In this document: one piece after another, positions 1-6,149 of the stretch
Layout of the letters: each line of letters begins with the position of its first letter
Numbering within the stretch: position 1 is the stretch's first letter
Assembly (NCBI GenBank): GCA_900550185.1
Contig: URRN01000102.1
Span: 1-7,306, forward strand
Direction of reading: 5' to 3'
From: an uncultured Collinsella sp.
GTDB lineage: Bacteria > Actinomycetota > Coriobacteriia > Coriobacteriales > Coriobacteriaceae
DNA: 7,306 nucleotides
Notes under the pieces: model-generated
The model's database searches: none
What the model was told of the DNA's origin: nothing
What the model saw: only the letters and a program-made list of their open reading frames with translations
Position numbers and translations under genes: made by a program

Positions 1-91
1 CGGAACCAGTACCGGTACTAGAACCGCCGCCGCCATTCGAACCAACGCCACCGTTGCCACCATTAGCGCCAGAACCGCCATTACCGCCAGG
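1..91 (-). repeat. Gly/Asn/Ser-rich low-complexity tail
   Basis: Residues from about 1141 to the window edge are almost only Gly, Asn, Ser and Thr (PGGNGGSGANGGNGGVGS, then a run of four Gly and SSTGTGS). On the plus strand this reads as imperfect repeats of acc-gcc and cca-ccg units. It is a typical flexible spacer before a C-terminal anchor, which would lie outside the window. Confidence 0.8.
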
Positions 92-3000
92 GTTAACGGC
101 ATTCTTGGTCCACTTGGCATACAACGTCAGGTCGGCCGTCACCGGCGTACTGAAGTCATACGCCTGCGCGCAAGTCTCATCGGTATACCAACCGCCGAAA
201 GTGTAGCCATCGCGCGTCGGATCGGCTGGCTTGACCAGCTTGCCATCGGCCGTAGCAACAAACTTAGTATTGCAAGCAGACCCGCCGTTGGAATTAAAGA
301 CAACCGTCCAAGACTCAACGGCCCCAAGCTTGAACAGCGTGCCCGAGTCATTGATGTAGTACAGGTTGCCAGATGCATCGGCAATGACCGGAGAGTCACA
401 GTGCTGGTAATGGCCAGCCGCATCATAAATCTGCGTCGCCTCTGCATCACCGAGCGTATAGCGATACACGCCACCACCAGCAGAGTAGTTGACGTAATCC
501 TTGCTATCCGCGCTGTTAACGGTGAAGTACACATAGGTCTTGCCACCCTGAACACTCACCAGCGGAGTAGCAGCAATACCGTTAAATCCGGCCGGCAGTT
601 CTTTACCGTCAGCAGCGGTGACCATCGTGGTCTTACCGGTCTTCAGATTATAGAGAGCCAGAGCAGAGCCAGTAGCCGTCTGTCCGCCGACAATCAAGTT
701 TTCGCCAGCCACCGCCGGTGCGCTCATGTTATTAGTAAGACCCAGGTCGACCGTCTTCTGCTCGCTCAGTACGCCCTTCGCCGAAAGCGAAATCACATGG
801 AGCTTTCCATCGTGCGTCATCTGATAGAAGGTGGAACCATTGGACGGATCGGCGACACAGTCGGCGTTCGCGAGAGCGCCGAGCTTCATGGTCGAAACGA
901 CATCGCCCGTCGTCTTATCAATGCACTTAAGCGTGCCCGCGCTCGTAGGAACGATGGCATACTTATCCGTCAAAGCCGCACCAGTCCAGTAATAACCCTC
1001 GGAAGCGTCAATGTTCTGCCAAGAAACTTCGCCCGTGGCAATCTTAATGCGCATAAAGGAGCCGTTGCCGTAGGTCGCGTTGTAATTCTCGTCATACGAA
1101 ATATCGACCGTACCAACATAGACGTACTCGCCGTCCGAAACGACGGTGCAGGAGCTCTGCGTCAAGTCCGTCAAACCGGGCGTCAGCCACTTGCAGATCA
1201 GCTTGTCTGCAGTAATCGCCTGGACCGCACCGCCGTTGAGCGGAACGATGATAAGGCCATTGGTGTAGATCGGACGAGAGGTATAACTCACCTTGGAGGC
1301 AAGCGGCGCAGAGGCAACCTTTTTGCCCGTGGACGAATCGATCTTAATGAGCTCGTTCTCGGTCGCGATGTACACAAAGCCGTTAGCGATGACAGGCTCG
1401 CTGCAGTTGGCATACTGCTGACCAGACTCGGCCTTCCAATCGAAGGCCCACTTAAGACCGGCGGCCTGCGCAGGCGTCTTGGCATCCGTTACGGTCGAAC
1501 CGTTGCCACTGTTGCCGTAGCCGGCCCACTCGGCATCCCAATCAGGAGTCGTCGCGCTCGGGTCCACGACAATCTTGTCGGGATCGGGCATGGCCGAATC
1601 GTCGGTGGTATAGGCAAGCGTAACCTTATCGCCGCTCTTGAGCGTAATCTGATTGGCGCAGAGTAAGGAGGGCTCTCCGTTGATATACAGGTGCCAATAT
1701 TTATTGGTCGCAGCATCCCAGGCATACGGCTTGTGATCGAACGGCGAGTTGATGGAATTGAGGAACCAGTACTCACCACTCTGGGAGCCGTTGTACGTAA
1801 CGCCCTTGGCCTTCAGGACCGTCTCAATAAGGTTCTGAGCCGTAGAGCCCTCGGGCAGGGAAACATTGCTTGCCGAGCCCCAGCGAGTATTGTTGCCGTT
1901 GACATCGGGACCGATAACATCGACAGACCCAAGAACCTGGCCAGGAAGGGCATCGGCGTCAGCACCATACATAAAGGTGACGGCATCGCCCTCTTGGAGC
2001 TCATAGGCACCGGCGCCAACGTCGGCGAACTTGCCATTTACATAGAAGCGCCAATAGCTATTAGTCGCAGCATCCCAGCCATAGGACTTACTATCGAACG
2101 GCGAAGTAATGCCGTTGAGGAACCAGCCCCAAGACGATTCGCCAGCATCGAGAGTAAGACCGGTCTGCTCAAGGAGATCCTTGGCAGTAGAGCCCGCCTT
2201 GAGACTCGTCTGGCCCGTCGAAGCCCAAACCTGCTGCTTGCCGTCCTTGTCCTTACCAAGGACCTGAACGGAAGCATGGACGGAATCGGACGGCAACTTA
2301 TCGCCCCAGCCACCGTAGAACCACGTAACGGTATCGCCAGCATGAATGGTGACATTGTCTGCCGTGTAGTCGCTCGACTTGCCGTTGATGAACAGCTGCC
2401 AATAGGTCGAATAATCTTGGGGCGTACCCAGCTCAACACCGTTGTACTTAAGGCTCAGAATGAAGGAGCCAGCAGCAACGGCGTCGATGTCATTCGCCTC
2501 AAGCGCGACCTTCGTAAGGTCAAGTGCGCTCGAACCGGACGTCACCACATACTGCGCGTTATCGACCCAAGTCTGAGTCTTGCCCTGGGCATCGCGACCA
2601 ATGACGGTCACATTTGCGGCAACCTGGTCCTTAACGACAGGGGACGCGCTACCAGCCGTATAGGCAAACTCAACCTTCTGCCCCTGGGTGAGCTTAACGC
2701 TGCTCGCGCCAACCGAGGAAGACGCACCGTCGACGAACAGCTGCCAGAAGGCATAAGTCGTCGGATCGAAGGCAAGCGTACGGCCATCGCTCGGGGATGT
2801 GATGCTTTTGAGGTAGAAACCGTATGCCGTGTTCGGATCGTAGTCTGCCTTGAAGCCCGTCTTCTGCTGCAGCTTAACGAAGGCATCCGCAGCCGTCGCG
2901 CCCTCGTCGAGCTTGAGCTGCGTGGGTGCCACCCAGGTCTGAGCCTTGCCGTCGGCATCGGTGCCGATAATCGAGAACGAGACCTCGACTTGCTTCTTGG

Positions 3001-3511
3001 CGACATCGCCGGTTTCTGTCGGGTTCTCTGTCTGAACGGCAGCCGCGGCGGCAGATCCTGCTTGGCCAGGGGATGCCGCTGAAGACTGCTCGCTCGCGGC
3101 AGGGCTCTCCCCCGTCGCCGAGCGTTCGTCGCCAGTTGCTGCCTTTGATGCGGCGGCACTAGCTGCAGGCGCGCTCCCAGAATCCGAAACCTCGGCGCCG
3201 CTCTGCTCAGCGGCACCGCCCGCAAGCGCTGCGTCCTCGCCCGGCGTCGTAGCCTGAGCCACAGCCTCGGCAATGCCCTCGGCGCCCTCGGCCCACAACT
3301 GAGCCGGCGTGGTGCCAAAGGCCATCGCGAAGGCCAGGAATGCCACCAGGCCGCGCTTGGCTACACCGCGTGCAATCGCGCCACGGCGATGCAACGAGAC
3401 GCGCTCGCGCTCGTCCTCAAACATATCCATTTGTCCCCCATTGTCTGTACTTGGAGCGTTGCCTTGAGGCTGCCCCGCGTCATCGCGCATGTTGCGCTCG
3501 AGTTCCCCCAT
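1..3511 (-). CDS. Large secreted surface protein: four DUF4430 (transcobalamin-like) domains, beta-propeller and Listeria-Bacteroides repeat; C-terminus outside window
   Basis: The minus-strand frame is open from a TAA at 3593-3595 to the window edge, giving at least 1170 residues from the ATG at 3511. Residues about 52-74 form a signal sequence (KRGLVAFLAFAMAF, then QLWA before the likely cleavage site). An Ala/Ser/Glu-rich linker follows to about 172. Four DUF4430-type domains lie at about 173-286, 294-404, 412-516 and 527-637, each with a YWxxYxNG-like strand and a GDxVxxxY end. Residues about 685-1065 read as a PQQ/YVTN-type beta-propeller (for example GFVYIATENELIKIDSSTGK). Residues about 1067-1134 are one Listeria-Bacteroides (Flg_new) repeat ending DLTLYAKW, then a Gly/Asn/Ser-rich tail; a wall or membrane anchor may lie beyond the edge. 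A B12 riboswitch sits directly upstream, so a surface role in cobalamin capture is inferred, not shown. The start is uncertain: in-frame ATGs also occur at 3490, 3430 and 3424. I chose 3511 because GGAGGG (3525-3530) precedes it and can pair with the riboswitch, but the 13-nt spacing is long and the resulting n-region (about 50 residues) is unusual. The 3424 or 3430 ATG is a serious alternative. Confidence 0.85.
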   Translation of the reverse strand, partial: MGELERNMRDDAGQPQGNAPSTDNGGQMDMFEDERERVSLHRRGAIARGVAKRGLVAFLAFAMAFGTTPAQLWAEGAEGIAEAVAQATTPGEDAALAGGAAEQSGAEVSDSGSAPAASAAASKAATGDERSATGESPAASEQSSAASPGQAGSAAAAAVQTENPTETGDVAKKQVEVSFSIIGTDADGKAQTWVAPTQLKLDEGATAADAFVKLQQKTGFKADYDPNTAYGFYLKSITSPSDGRTLAFDPTTYAFWQLFVDGASSSVGASSVKLTQGQKVEFAYTAGSASPVVKDQVAANVTVIGRDAQGKTQTWVDNAQYVVTSGSSALDLTKVALEANDIDAVAAGSFILSLKYNGVELGTPQDYSTYWQLFINGKSSDYTADNVTIHAGDTVTWFYGGWGDKLPSDSVHASVQVLGKDKDGKQQVWASTGQTSLKAGSTAKDLLEQTGLTLDAGESSWGWFLNGITSPFDSKSYGWDAATNSYWRFYVNGKFADVGAGAYELQEGDAVTFMYGADADALPGQVLGSVDVIGPDVNGNNTRWGSASNVSLPEGSTAQNLIETVLKAKGVTYNGSQSGEYWFLNSINSPFDHKPYAWDAATNKYWHLYINGEPSLLCANQITLKSGDKVTLAYTTDDSAMPDPDKIVVDPSATTPDWDAEWAGYGNSGNGSTVTDAKTPAQAAGLKWAFDWKAESGQQYANCSEPVIANGFVYIATENELIKIDSSTGKKVASAPLASKVSYTSRPIYTNGLIIVPLNGGAVQAITADKLICKWLTPGLTDLTQSSCTVVSDGEYVYVGTVDISYDENYNATYGNGSFMRIKIATGEVSWQNIDASEGYYWTGAALTDKYAIVPTSAGTLKCIDKTTGDVVSTMKLGALANADCVADPSNGSTFYQMTHDGKLHVISLSAKGVLSEQKTVDLGLTNNMSAPAVAGENLIVGGQTATGSALALYNLKTGKTTMVTAADGKELPAGFNGIAATPLVSVQGGKTYVYFTVNSADSKDYVNYSAGGGVYRYTLGDAEATQIYDAAGHYQHCDSPVIADASGNLYYINDSGTLFKLGAVESWTVVFNSNGGSACNTKFVATADGKLVKPADPTRDGYTFGGWYTDETCAQAYDFSTPVTADLTLYAKWTKNAVNPGGNGGSGANGGNGGVGSNGGGGSSTGTGS
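317..1459 (-). other. Beta-propeller domain region of the surface protein (PQQ/YVTN-like blades)
   Basis: Residues about 685-1065 show the repeating blade pattern of a PQQ-like or YVTN-type propeller: a short hydrophobic strand, a 'GxxVYV(G/A)T' type strand, then a 'LxxIDxxTGK' hairpin. Clear examples are ANGFVYIATENELIKIDSST, GGAVQAITADKL, GEYVYVGTVD followed by MRIKIATGEVSW, GTLKCIDKTTGDVV, GENLIVGG followed by LALYNLKTGK, and GNLYYINDSGTLFKL. I count about seven candidate blades, though the edges are soft. Such propellers often scaffold or bind ligands. The extracellular location follows from the signal sequence. Confidence 0.7.
1601..2995 (-). repeat. Four tandem DUF4430-like domain repeats within the surface protein
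   Basis: The four units occupy about 2654-2995, 2300-2632, 1964-2278 and 1601-1933, each roughly 105-115 residues. Each opens with a strand such as VSFSIIGTDADGKAQTWV or VQVLGKDKDGKQQVWA. Each has a central YWQLFVDG/YWRFYVNG-like strand (FWQLFVDG in the first) and closes on GQKVEFAY, GDTVTWFY, GDAVTFMY or GDKVTLAY. Units 3 and 4 are closest to each other, sharing a SPFDxKxYxWDAATNxYW segment that units 1 and 2 lack or have only loosely (unit 1 has ITSPSDGRTLAFDPTTYAFW). This suggests a later duplication of the last pair. DUF4430 is the family related to the C-terminal domain of transcobalamin and intrinsic factor. Confidence 0.75.
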
Positions 3512-3524
3512 CGGGATCTCTCTT

Positions 3525-3530
3525 CCCTCC
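3525..3530 (-). promoter_or_regulatory. Candidate Shine-Dalgarno GGAGGG for the surface protein, possible riboswitch target
   Basis: GGAGGG lies 13 nt upstream of the ATG at 3511, which is longer than usual spacing. Its GGAGG can pair with CCTCC (3579-3583) in the 3' part of the B12 aptamer, leaving a possible translational switch. A second purine block, GGGGGA at 3434-3439, is spaced 9 nt from the ATG at 3424 and could serve that start instead. Confidence 0.4.
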
Positions 3531-3538
3531 AGAGCCCT

Positions 3539-3570
3539 ATGCACACCGGCGGCATACGCCGCAGCCGCAT
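3539..3570 (-). other. Hairpin in the riboswitch expression platform
   Basis: Just after the aptamer the minus strand can fold a GCGGC/GCCGC stem with a 4-nt loop (3549-3562), extended outward by an ATGC/GCAT pairing (3539-3542 with 3567-3570). No T-run follows, so it does not look like an intrinsic terminator. It sits between the aptamer and the candidate Shine-Dalgarno, where an expression platform is expected. Confidence 0.5.
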
Positions 3571-3573
3571 GCA

Positions 3574-3746
3574 AGATGGGAGGCGATCCGACTTAACCTT
3601 AACGGCTCAGGCGCGCCGTCCGATCTGCGACGCGAACATCCCGAGCCAAGAGGAATTACGGTTACTGGTACAGCCGGGGACTTGCACCCCGATTCTCCCA
3701 AACGCGCAGGAAAACCGCGCATTCGTGCGTCTCCGCACCACCATCT
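3574..3746 (-). ncRNA. Cobalamin (B12) riboswitch aptamer
   Basis: The minus strand carries the conserved B12-box core in order: GGGAGAAT (3692-3699), then GGGGTGCAAGTCCCC (3676-3690), GGCTG, then CCAGTAACCGTAA (3656-3668). The 3' element is AAGTCGGATCGCCTCCC (ending at about 3578), close to the family's GTCAGGAxACCTGCC. The ends close with a 6-bp P1 helix, AGATGG (3741-3746) with CCATCT (3574-3579). Internal stems also form: GTGCG-GAGA-CGCAC near the 5' end and an 8-bp stem with one G-U (3640-3647 with 3604-3611), the usual variable arm. The length of about 173 nt fits the class. B12 riboswitches normally lower expression of cobalamin uptake or synthesis genes, or B12-independent isozymes, when cobalamin is plentiful. 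Here the only gene downstream on the strand is the large surface protein. I am confident in the class from the core motif; which cobalamin form it prefers cannot be read. Confidence 0.92.
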
Positions 3747-3755
3747 AGGCCATCG

Positions 3756-3784
3756 ATTATTACCGTCAGTATGGTATCACGCAA
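3756..3784 (-). promoter_or_regulatory. Probable sigma-70-type promoter of the riboswitch transcript
   Basis: On the minus strand TTGCGT (3779-3784) is followed by a 17-nt spacer and AATAAT (3756-3761), a 5/6 match to TATAAT; the -35 matches only in TTG and one further base at best. Transcription would start about 3749, just before the first aptamer helix, which is what a riboswitch leader needs. The position relative to the aptamer is the best support. Confidence 0.55.
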
Positions 3785-3810
3785 AAGGGCCTCGCACGCA
3801 GGCGAAGCCC
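3783..3810 (-). terminator. Intrinsic terminator downstream of the AarF/UbiB-type gene
   Basis: The minus strand forms a 9-bp stem, GGGCTTCGC (3802-3810) with GCGAGGCCC (3787-3795), containing one G-U pair and a 6-nt loop. TTTT (3783-3786) follows. It lies about 50 nt past the stop codon at 3862. The U-tract is short, so termination may be partial. The -35 of the next promoter overlaps the U-tract. Confidence 0.65.
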
Positions 3811-3861
3811 AAGGTAAAAGCTATTGTTTGCGAAAGGAAAATGCGGTGACGGTCGCAGCCT

Positions 3862-5625
3862 CTAGCGCTTGCCGCCGTGGCTGTTGAGCCAGATATTGCG
3901 GCCCAGCATAAGCGCCAGCACCAGCGCGCTCACGTAGCCCATAAAGCCAATGACCGGGATACCAAACACAACCGGCTCGATGCGTGCGTAGTACACCACC
4001 GACGAACCGATAAACAGGCCGGCGATCACAATTGCCATCGACATGCGGTCGATAATTCCGCCCAGCTGTCGCAGCGCCTTATCGCTGCTCATAATCTGCG
4101 TGTTCACCTTAAGCTGACCGCGCGTGAGCATGCGCGAAGCCAGGCCAAGATACTCGGCCGCCTCGAGCGAGCCTTTTGCCGCGCGATAGCTGCTCGCGGC
4201 AAGATCGCGTCCCATATCACGCAAACGCGCATAGGTGCTTTTCTCGTTTTTAATATGGGTTTGGATGATCTGGATCATGTTGACGTTGGGCATGTACTCG
4301 GTCAGCAAACCCTCGAGCGTCACCATGCCGCGGGCAAACATCGTTACCACGCTCGGCAGCTCAACATCATTCTTACGCGCGAGGTTTAACAGCGAGGTCA
4401 AAAACTCGCCGATATCAAGATCCTTCAGGTCAAGGCCTGCAAAGTCAGCCACGATGAAGTCAAGATCGGACAAAAAGGCCGAATGATCGAGCTCAGCCGA
4501 GTCGCCACGCGTCACGGCGAAGCGCATGAGCGAATCCTTGAGCTTTGGCACGTCGCCCTCGGCCACGGCGAAAATCATGTCCTTTACGATACCGCGATCG
4601 TGGCTCGACATGCGTCCGACCATGCCCAAGTCGATAAAGTAAACGATGCCGTCCTTGAGAATAATGTTTCCCGCATGCGGGTCGGCATGGAAAAAGCCGT
4701 CATCGAGCACCTGCGTCGAGTAATCCTCGACGATTGCGGCACCGATCTTTTCCAAGTCATAGCCCTCGGCCACCAAGCGTTCAGGATCGGCGATCGAAAT
4801 GCCGTCGACGTAGTCCATAACCACCACGTGTTCGGTGCACAGGTCCAGATAGGATTTAGGGCACGTCACGCCATGAACGCTCCTATGGAACTCGTAGAAG
4901 TCGTTGAGGTTTTTGGCCTCGGCCAAAAAGTTGGTCTCCTCGCGAAACGAGGTCCACAGCTCCTCGACTACGCCGTGCAGGTCAACGAATTGATCGGTGT
5001 TGACGAACTTGGAAACGATACGCACCACCGAGCGGATGATATCGATGTCCTGTGCCATAACCTGCTGCGCACCGGGGCGCTGCACCTTGACGGCCACGTC
5101 CTCGCCCGTCACCAAACGAGCGCGGTGCACCTGCGCGAGCGATGCGCTACCGAGCGGATTGGGGTCGATCGCATCGAACATCTCCCCCAGGCGCAGGCCG
5201 TATTCTTCTTCCAGACAGCTGAGTACGACCTCGTACGGCACCGGCTCCACGTCGGAGCGCAGACGACGCAGCTCGTCGCAAAAGCGTTGCGGCAGAATCT
5301 CGGACCGGTTGGCCAGAATCTGCCCCATCTTAACGAACATGGGGCCGAGTTCCTCGAGCAGGCGGCGCAAACGAACCGGCGTGAGGTTGTCCCACACGCG
5401 GTACTTTTTGACCAGGCGAACAATCTGCCCGATGCGCTCGCGGCGACCCGCCGGCGTGAGCTGGTATTCCTCGTCCGGCGCCATCGCGTCGGGCTCCTCT
5501 GGCACCATATCGACAGCGCGCGGCTTCTTGCGAGCGCCCGAGACGGCGGCGTCGACCTCATCGACAACCGCCGCCTCGTCACCCAAGGGATCTAGATTGT
5601 TGTAATCGGTGGTGGAATCTGCCAT
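3862..5625 (-). CDS. AarF/UbiB (ABC1) family atypical kinase-like protein
   Basis: This is a 587-residue member of the ABC1/ADCK/UbiB protein-kinase-like family, close to the usual bacterial length. After an acidic, probably disordered N-terminus (1-60) comes the KxGQ signature at 99-102 (KMGQ, then ANRSEILP). The nucleotide-loop segment GSASLAQVHRA follows at 159-169, then the lysine of VAVKVQRP (K180). The catalytic HADPHAGN is at 313-320 and the metal-binding DLG at 332-334. Two hydrophobic segments at about 528-547 and 552-575 would anchor it in the membrane with the kinase-like domain in the cytoplasm. All core residues are present, so an active ATPase or kinase is plausible. Relatives in other bacteria and mitochondria support ubiquinone synthesis or lipid and quinone handling. 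The substrate here is unknown, and no quinone genes are in view, so the name UbiB should not be read as function. Its ATG follows the phasin-like stop by 8 bp with no clear Shine-Dalgarno, suggesting translational coupling. Confidence 0.92.
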   Translation of the reverse strand: MADSTTDYNNLDPLGDEAAVVDEVDAAVSGARKKPRAVDMVPEEPDAMAPDEEYQLTPAGRRERIGQIVRLVKKYRVWDNLTPVRLRRLLEELGPMFVKMGQILANRSEILPQRFCDELRRLRSDVEPVPYEVVLSCLEEEYGLRLGEMFDAIDPNPLGSASLAQVHRARLVTGEDVAVKVQRPGAQQVMAQDIDIIRSVVRIVSKFVNTDQFVDLHGVVEELWTSFREETNFLAEAKNLNDFYEFHRSVHGVTCPKSYLDLCTEHVVVMDYVDGISIADPERLVAEGYDLEKIGAAIVEDYSTQVLDDGFFHADPHAGNIILKDGIVYFIDLGMVGRMSSHDRGIVKDMIFAVAEGDVPKLKDSLMRFAVTRGDSAELDHSAFLSDLDFIVADFAGLDLKDLDIGEFLTSLLNLARKNDVELPSVVTMFARGMVTLEGLLTEYMPNVNMIQIIQTHIKNEKSTYARLRDMGRDLAASSYRAAKGSLEAAEYLGLASRMLTRGQLKVNTQIMSSDKALRQLGGIIDRMSMAIVIAGLFIGSSVVYYARIEPVVFGIPVIGFMGYVSALVLALMLGRNIWLNSHGGKR

Positions 5626-5633
5626 CTGCGCTG

Positions 5634-6050
5634 CTACTCGGCCTCTTCGGTATCCTTCGCATCGTCGGGCTCAACGGACTCGACGGGCACCGAGGTCACG
5701 TTGTCCTCGACCGAATCGACGATGTCGCGCACATGGGCCAGGAAGGCCGTGCGCTCGGGGGCGGTCATAACGCGGACGCGGGCAAGGATGAGCTCGTCAA
5801 GCATGCGCTGGGCCGCGGTCTCGCCCTGCATACCCAGACGCTCGGTCAGGTCGGAGATGGTGCCACCGGCCTGCTCGAACATGTCGGACACACTGCGGGC
5901 GATATCGGGGGCGCCGGCGTCCTTGCGTACCTGCTCGCCCTTGGTATTAAGGTCGTCGAGAACCTTCTTGCCGCCCTCGACGGCAACGGCGGCGGCGCCG
6001 AAGCCCACGTTAATGGCACCGTTAACAAGCTGATCGAGTTTCATAACCAT
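5634..6050 (-). CDS. Phasin-like small coiled-coil protein
   Basis: This encodes 138 residues from the ATG at 6050. The Gly/Ala-rich N-terminal helix (LVNGAINVGFGAAAVAVEGG), followed by KKVLDDLNTKGEQVRKD, resembles phasin-family (PhaF/PhaI-type) proteins, whose hallmark is a hydrophobic amphipathic helix followed by 'LVxKGExxx'. The middle (about 50-118) is predicted as helical and amphipathic. The tail (about 119-138) is highly acidic. There is no signal peptide or clear membrane span. Phasins in other bacteria coat polyhydroxyalkanoate granules, but similar short proteins occur next to AarF/UbiB genes in organisms not known to make them, so a partner or membrane-surface role for the neighbouring kinase is an alternative; this is inference. 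A TTG at 6062 would add four residues, but GGAG at 6057-6060 overlaps that start and is 6 nt from the ATG at 6050, which decides the start. Confidence 0.75.
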   Translation of the reverse strand: MVMKLDQLVNGAINVGFGAAAVAVEGGKKVLDDLNTKGEQVRKDAGAPDIARSVSDMFEQAGGTISDLTERLGMQGETAAQRMLDELILARVRVMTAPERTAFLAHVRDIVDSVEDNVTSVPVESVEPDDAKDTEEAE

Positions 6051-6056
6051 GGTTGT

Positions 6057-6060
6057 CTCC
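6057..6060 (-). promoter_or_regulatory. Shine-Dalgarno of the phasin-like gene
   Basis: GGAG followed by ACAACC and then ATG (6050) gives a 6-nt spacing. It rules against the longer TTG start at 6062, which would place this element inside the coding region. Confidence 0.7.
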
Positions 6061-6085
6061 AATCACAAACAACTGCATTGGCGTT

Positions 6086-6115
6086 CTTGTACCCAAGATT
6101 GAGTGAAAGCGACAA
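6086..6115 (-). promoter_or_regulatory. Possible promoter of the phasin-like/AarF-UbiB operon
   Basis: The minus strand has TTGTCG (6110-6115), an 18-nt spacer and TACAAG (6086-6091), each a 4/6 match to the sigma-70 consensus. It would give a leader of about 30 nt before the ATG at 6050. The match is modest. The gap of 99 bp after the dipeptidase stop is long enough for a separate promoter, but read-through from the dipeptidase gene is not excluded because no strong terminator is visible. Confidence 0.35.
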
Positions 6116-6129
6116 AGCGTTTAAGCGCT
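6116..6129. other. Imperfect palindrome upstream of the operon promoter
   Basis: AGCGTTTAAGCGCT matches its own reverse complement at 12 of 14 positions. It abuts the upstream edge of the candidate -35 (6110-6115), a place where an operator or activator site could sit. No T-run follows on either strand that would make it a terminator. It may be chance. Confidence 0.25.
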
Positions 6130-6149
6130 ATTCGATCGACGGGAAATCC

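Noticed and set aside
1..91. ccg/acc-rich stretch considered as a microsatellite or CRISPR-like repeat
   Set aside because: It is in frame with the surface protein and encodes a Gly/Asn/Ser spacer; units are irregular and there are no spacers.
401..3082. Two long plus-strand open frames (about 421 and 463 codons) opposite the surface-protein gene
   Set aside because: They lie antisense to a frame with clear domains and a signal sequence. Their translations are rich in Arg, Ile, Gly and Asn with no recognisable domain, which is the usual shadow of a GC-biased gene on the other strand.
3361..3570. Minus-strand 69-codon frame overlapping the leader and start of the surface protein
   Set aside because: It is in a different frame from the surface protein, begins inside the expression platform, and has no recognisable content. 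A leader peptide was considered, but the B12 aptamer explains the region better.
3539..3570. Hairpin after the aptamer considered as an intrinsic terminator
   Set aside because: No T-run follows on the minus strand, so transcription termination there is not supported.
3340..3849. Plus-strand frames of 169 and 119 codons across the riboswitch region
   Set aside because: They are antisense to a structured RNA and the N-terminus of the surface protein; their composition is random-looking and no ribosome site is evident.
4483..5605. Long plus-strand frame of 370 codons opposite the AarF/UbiB-type gene
   Set aside because: The minus strand carries all conserved ABC1 motifs across the same region; the plus-strand translation is His/Arg/Val-rich with no family resemblance.
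6051..6062. TTG at 6062 as the start of the phasin-like gene
   Set aside because: The only good Shine-Dalgarno (GGAG, 6057-6060) would overlap it; that site is well spaced for the ATG at 6050.
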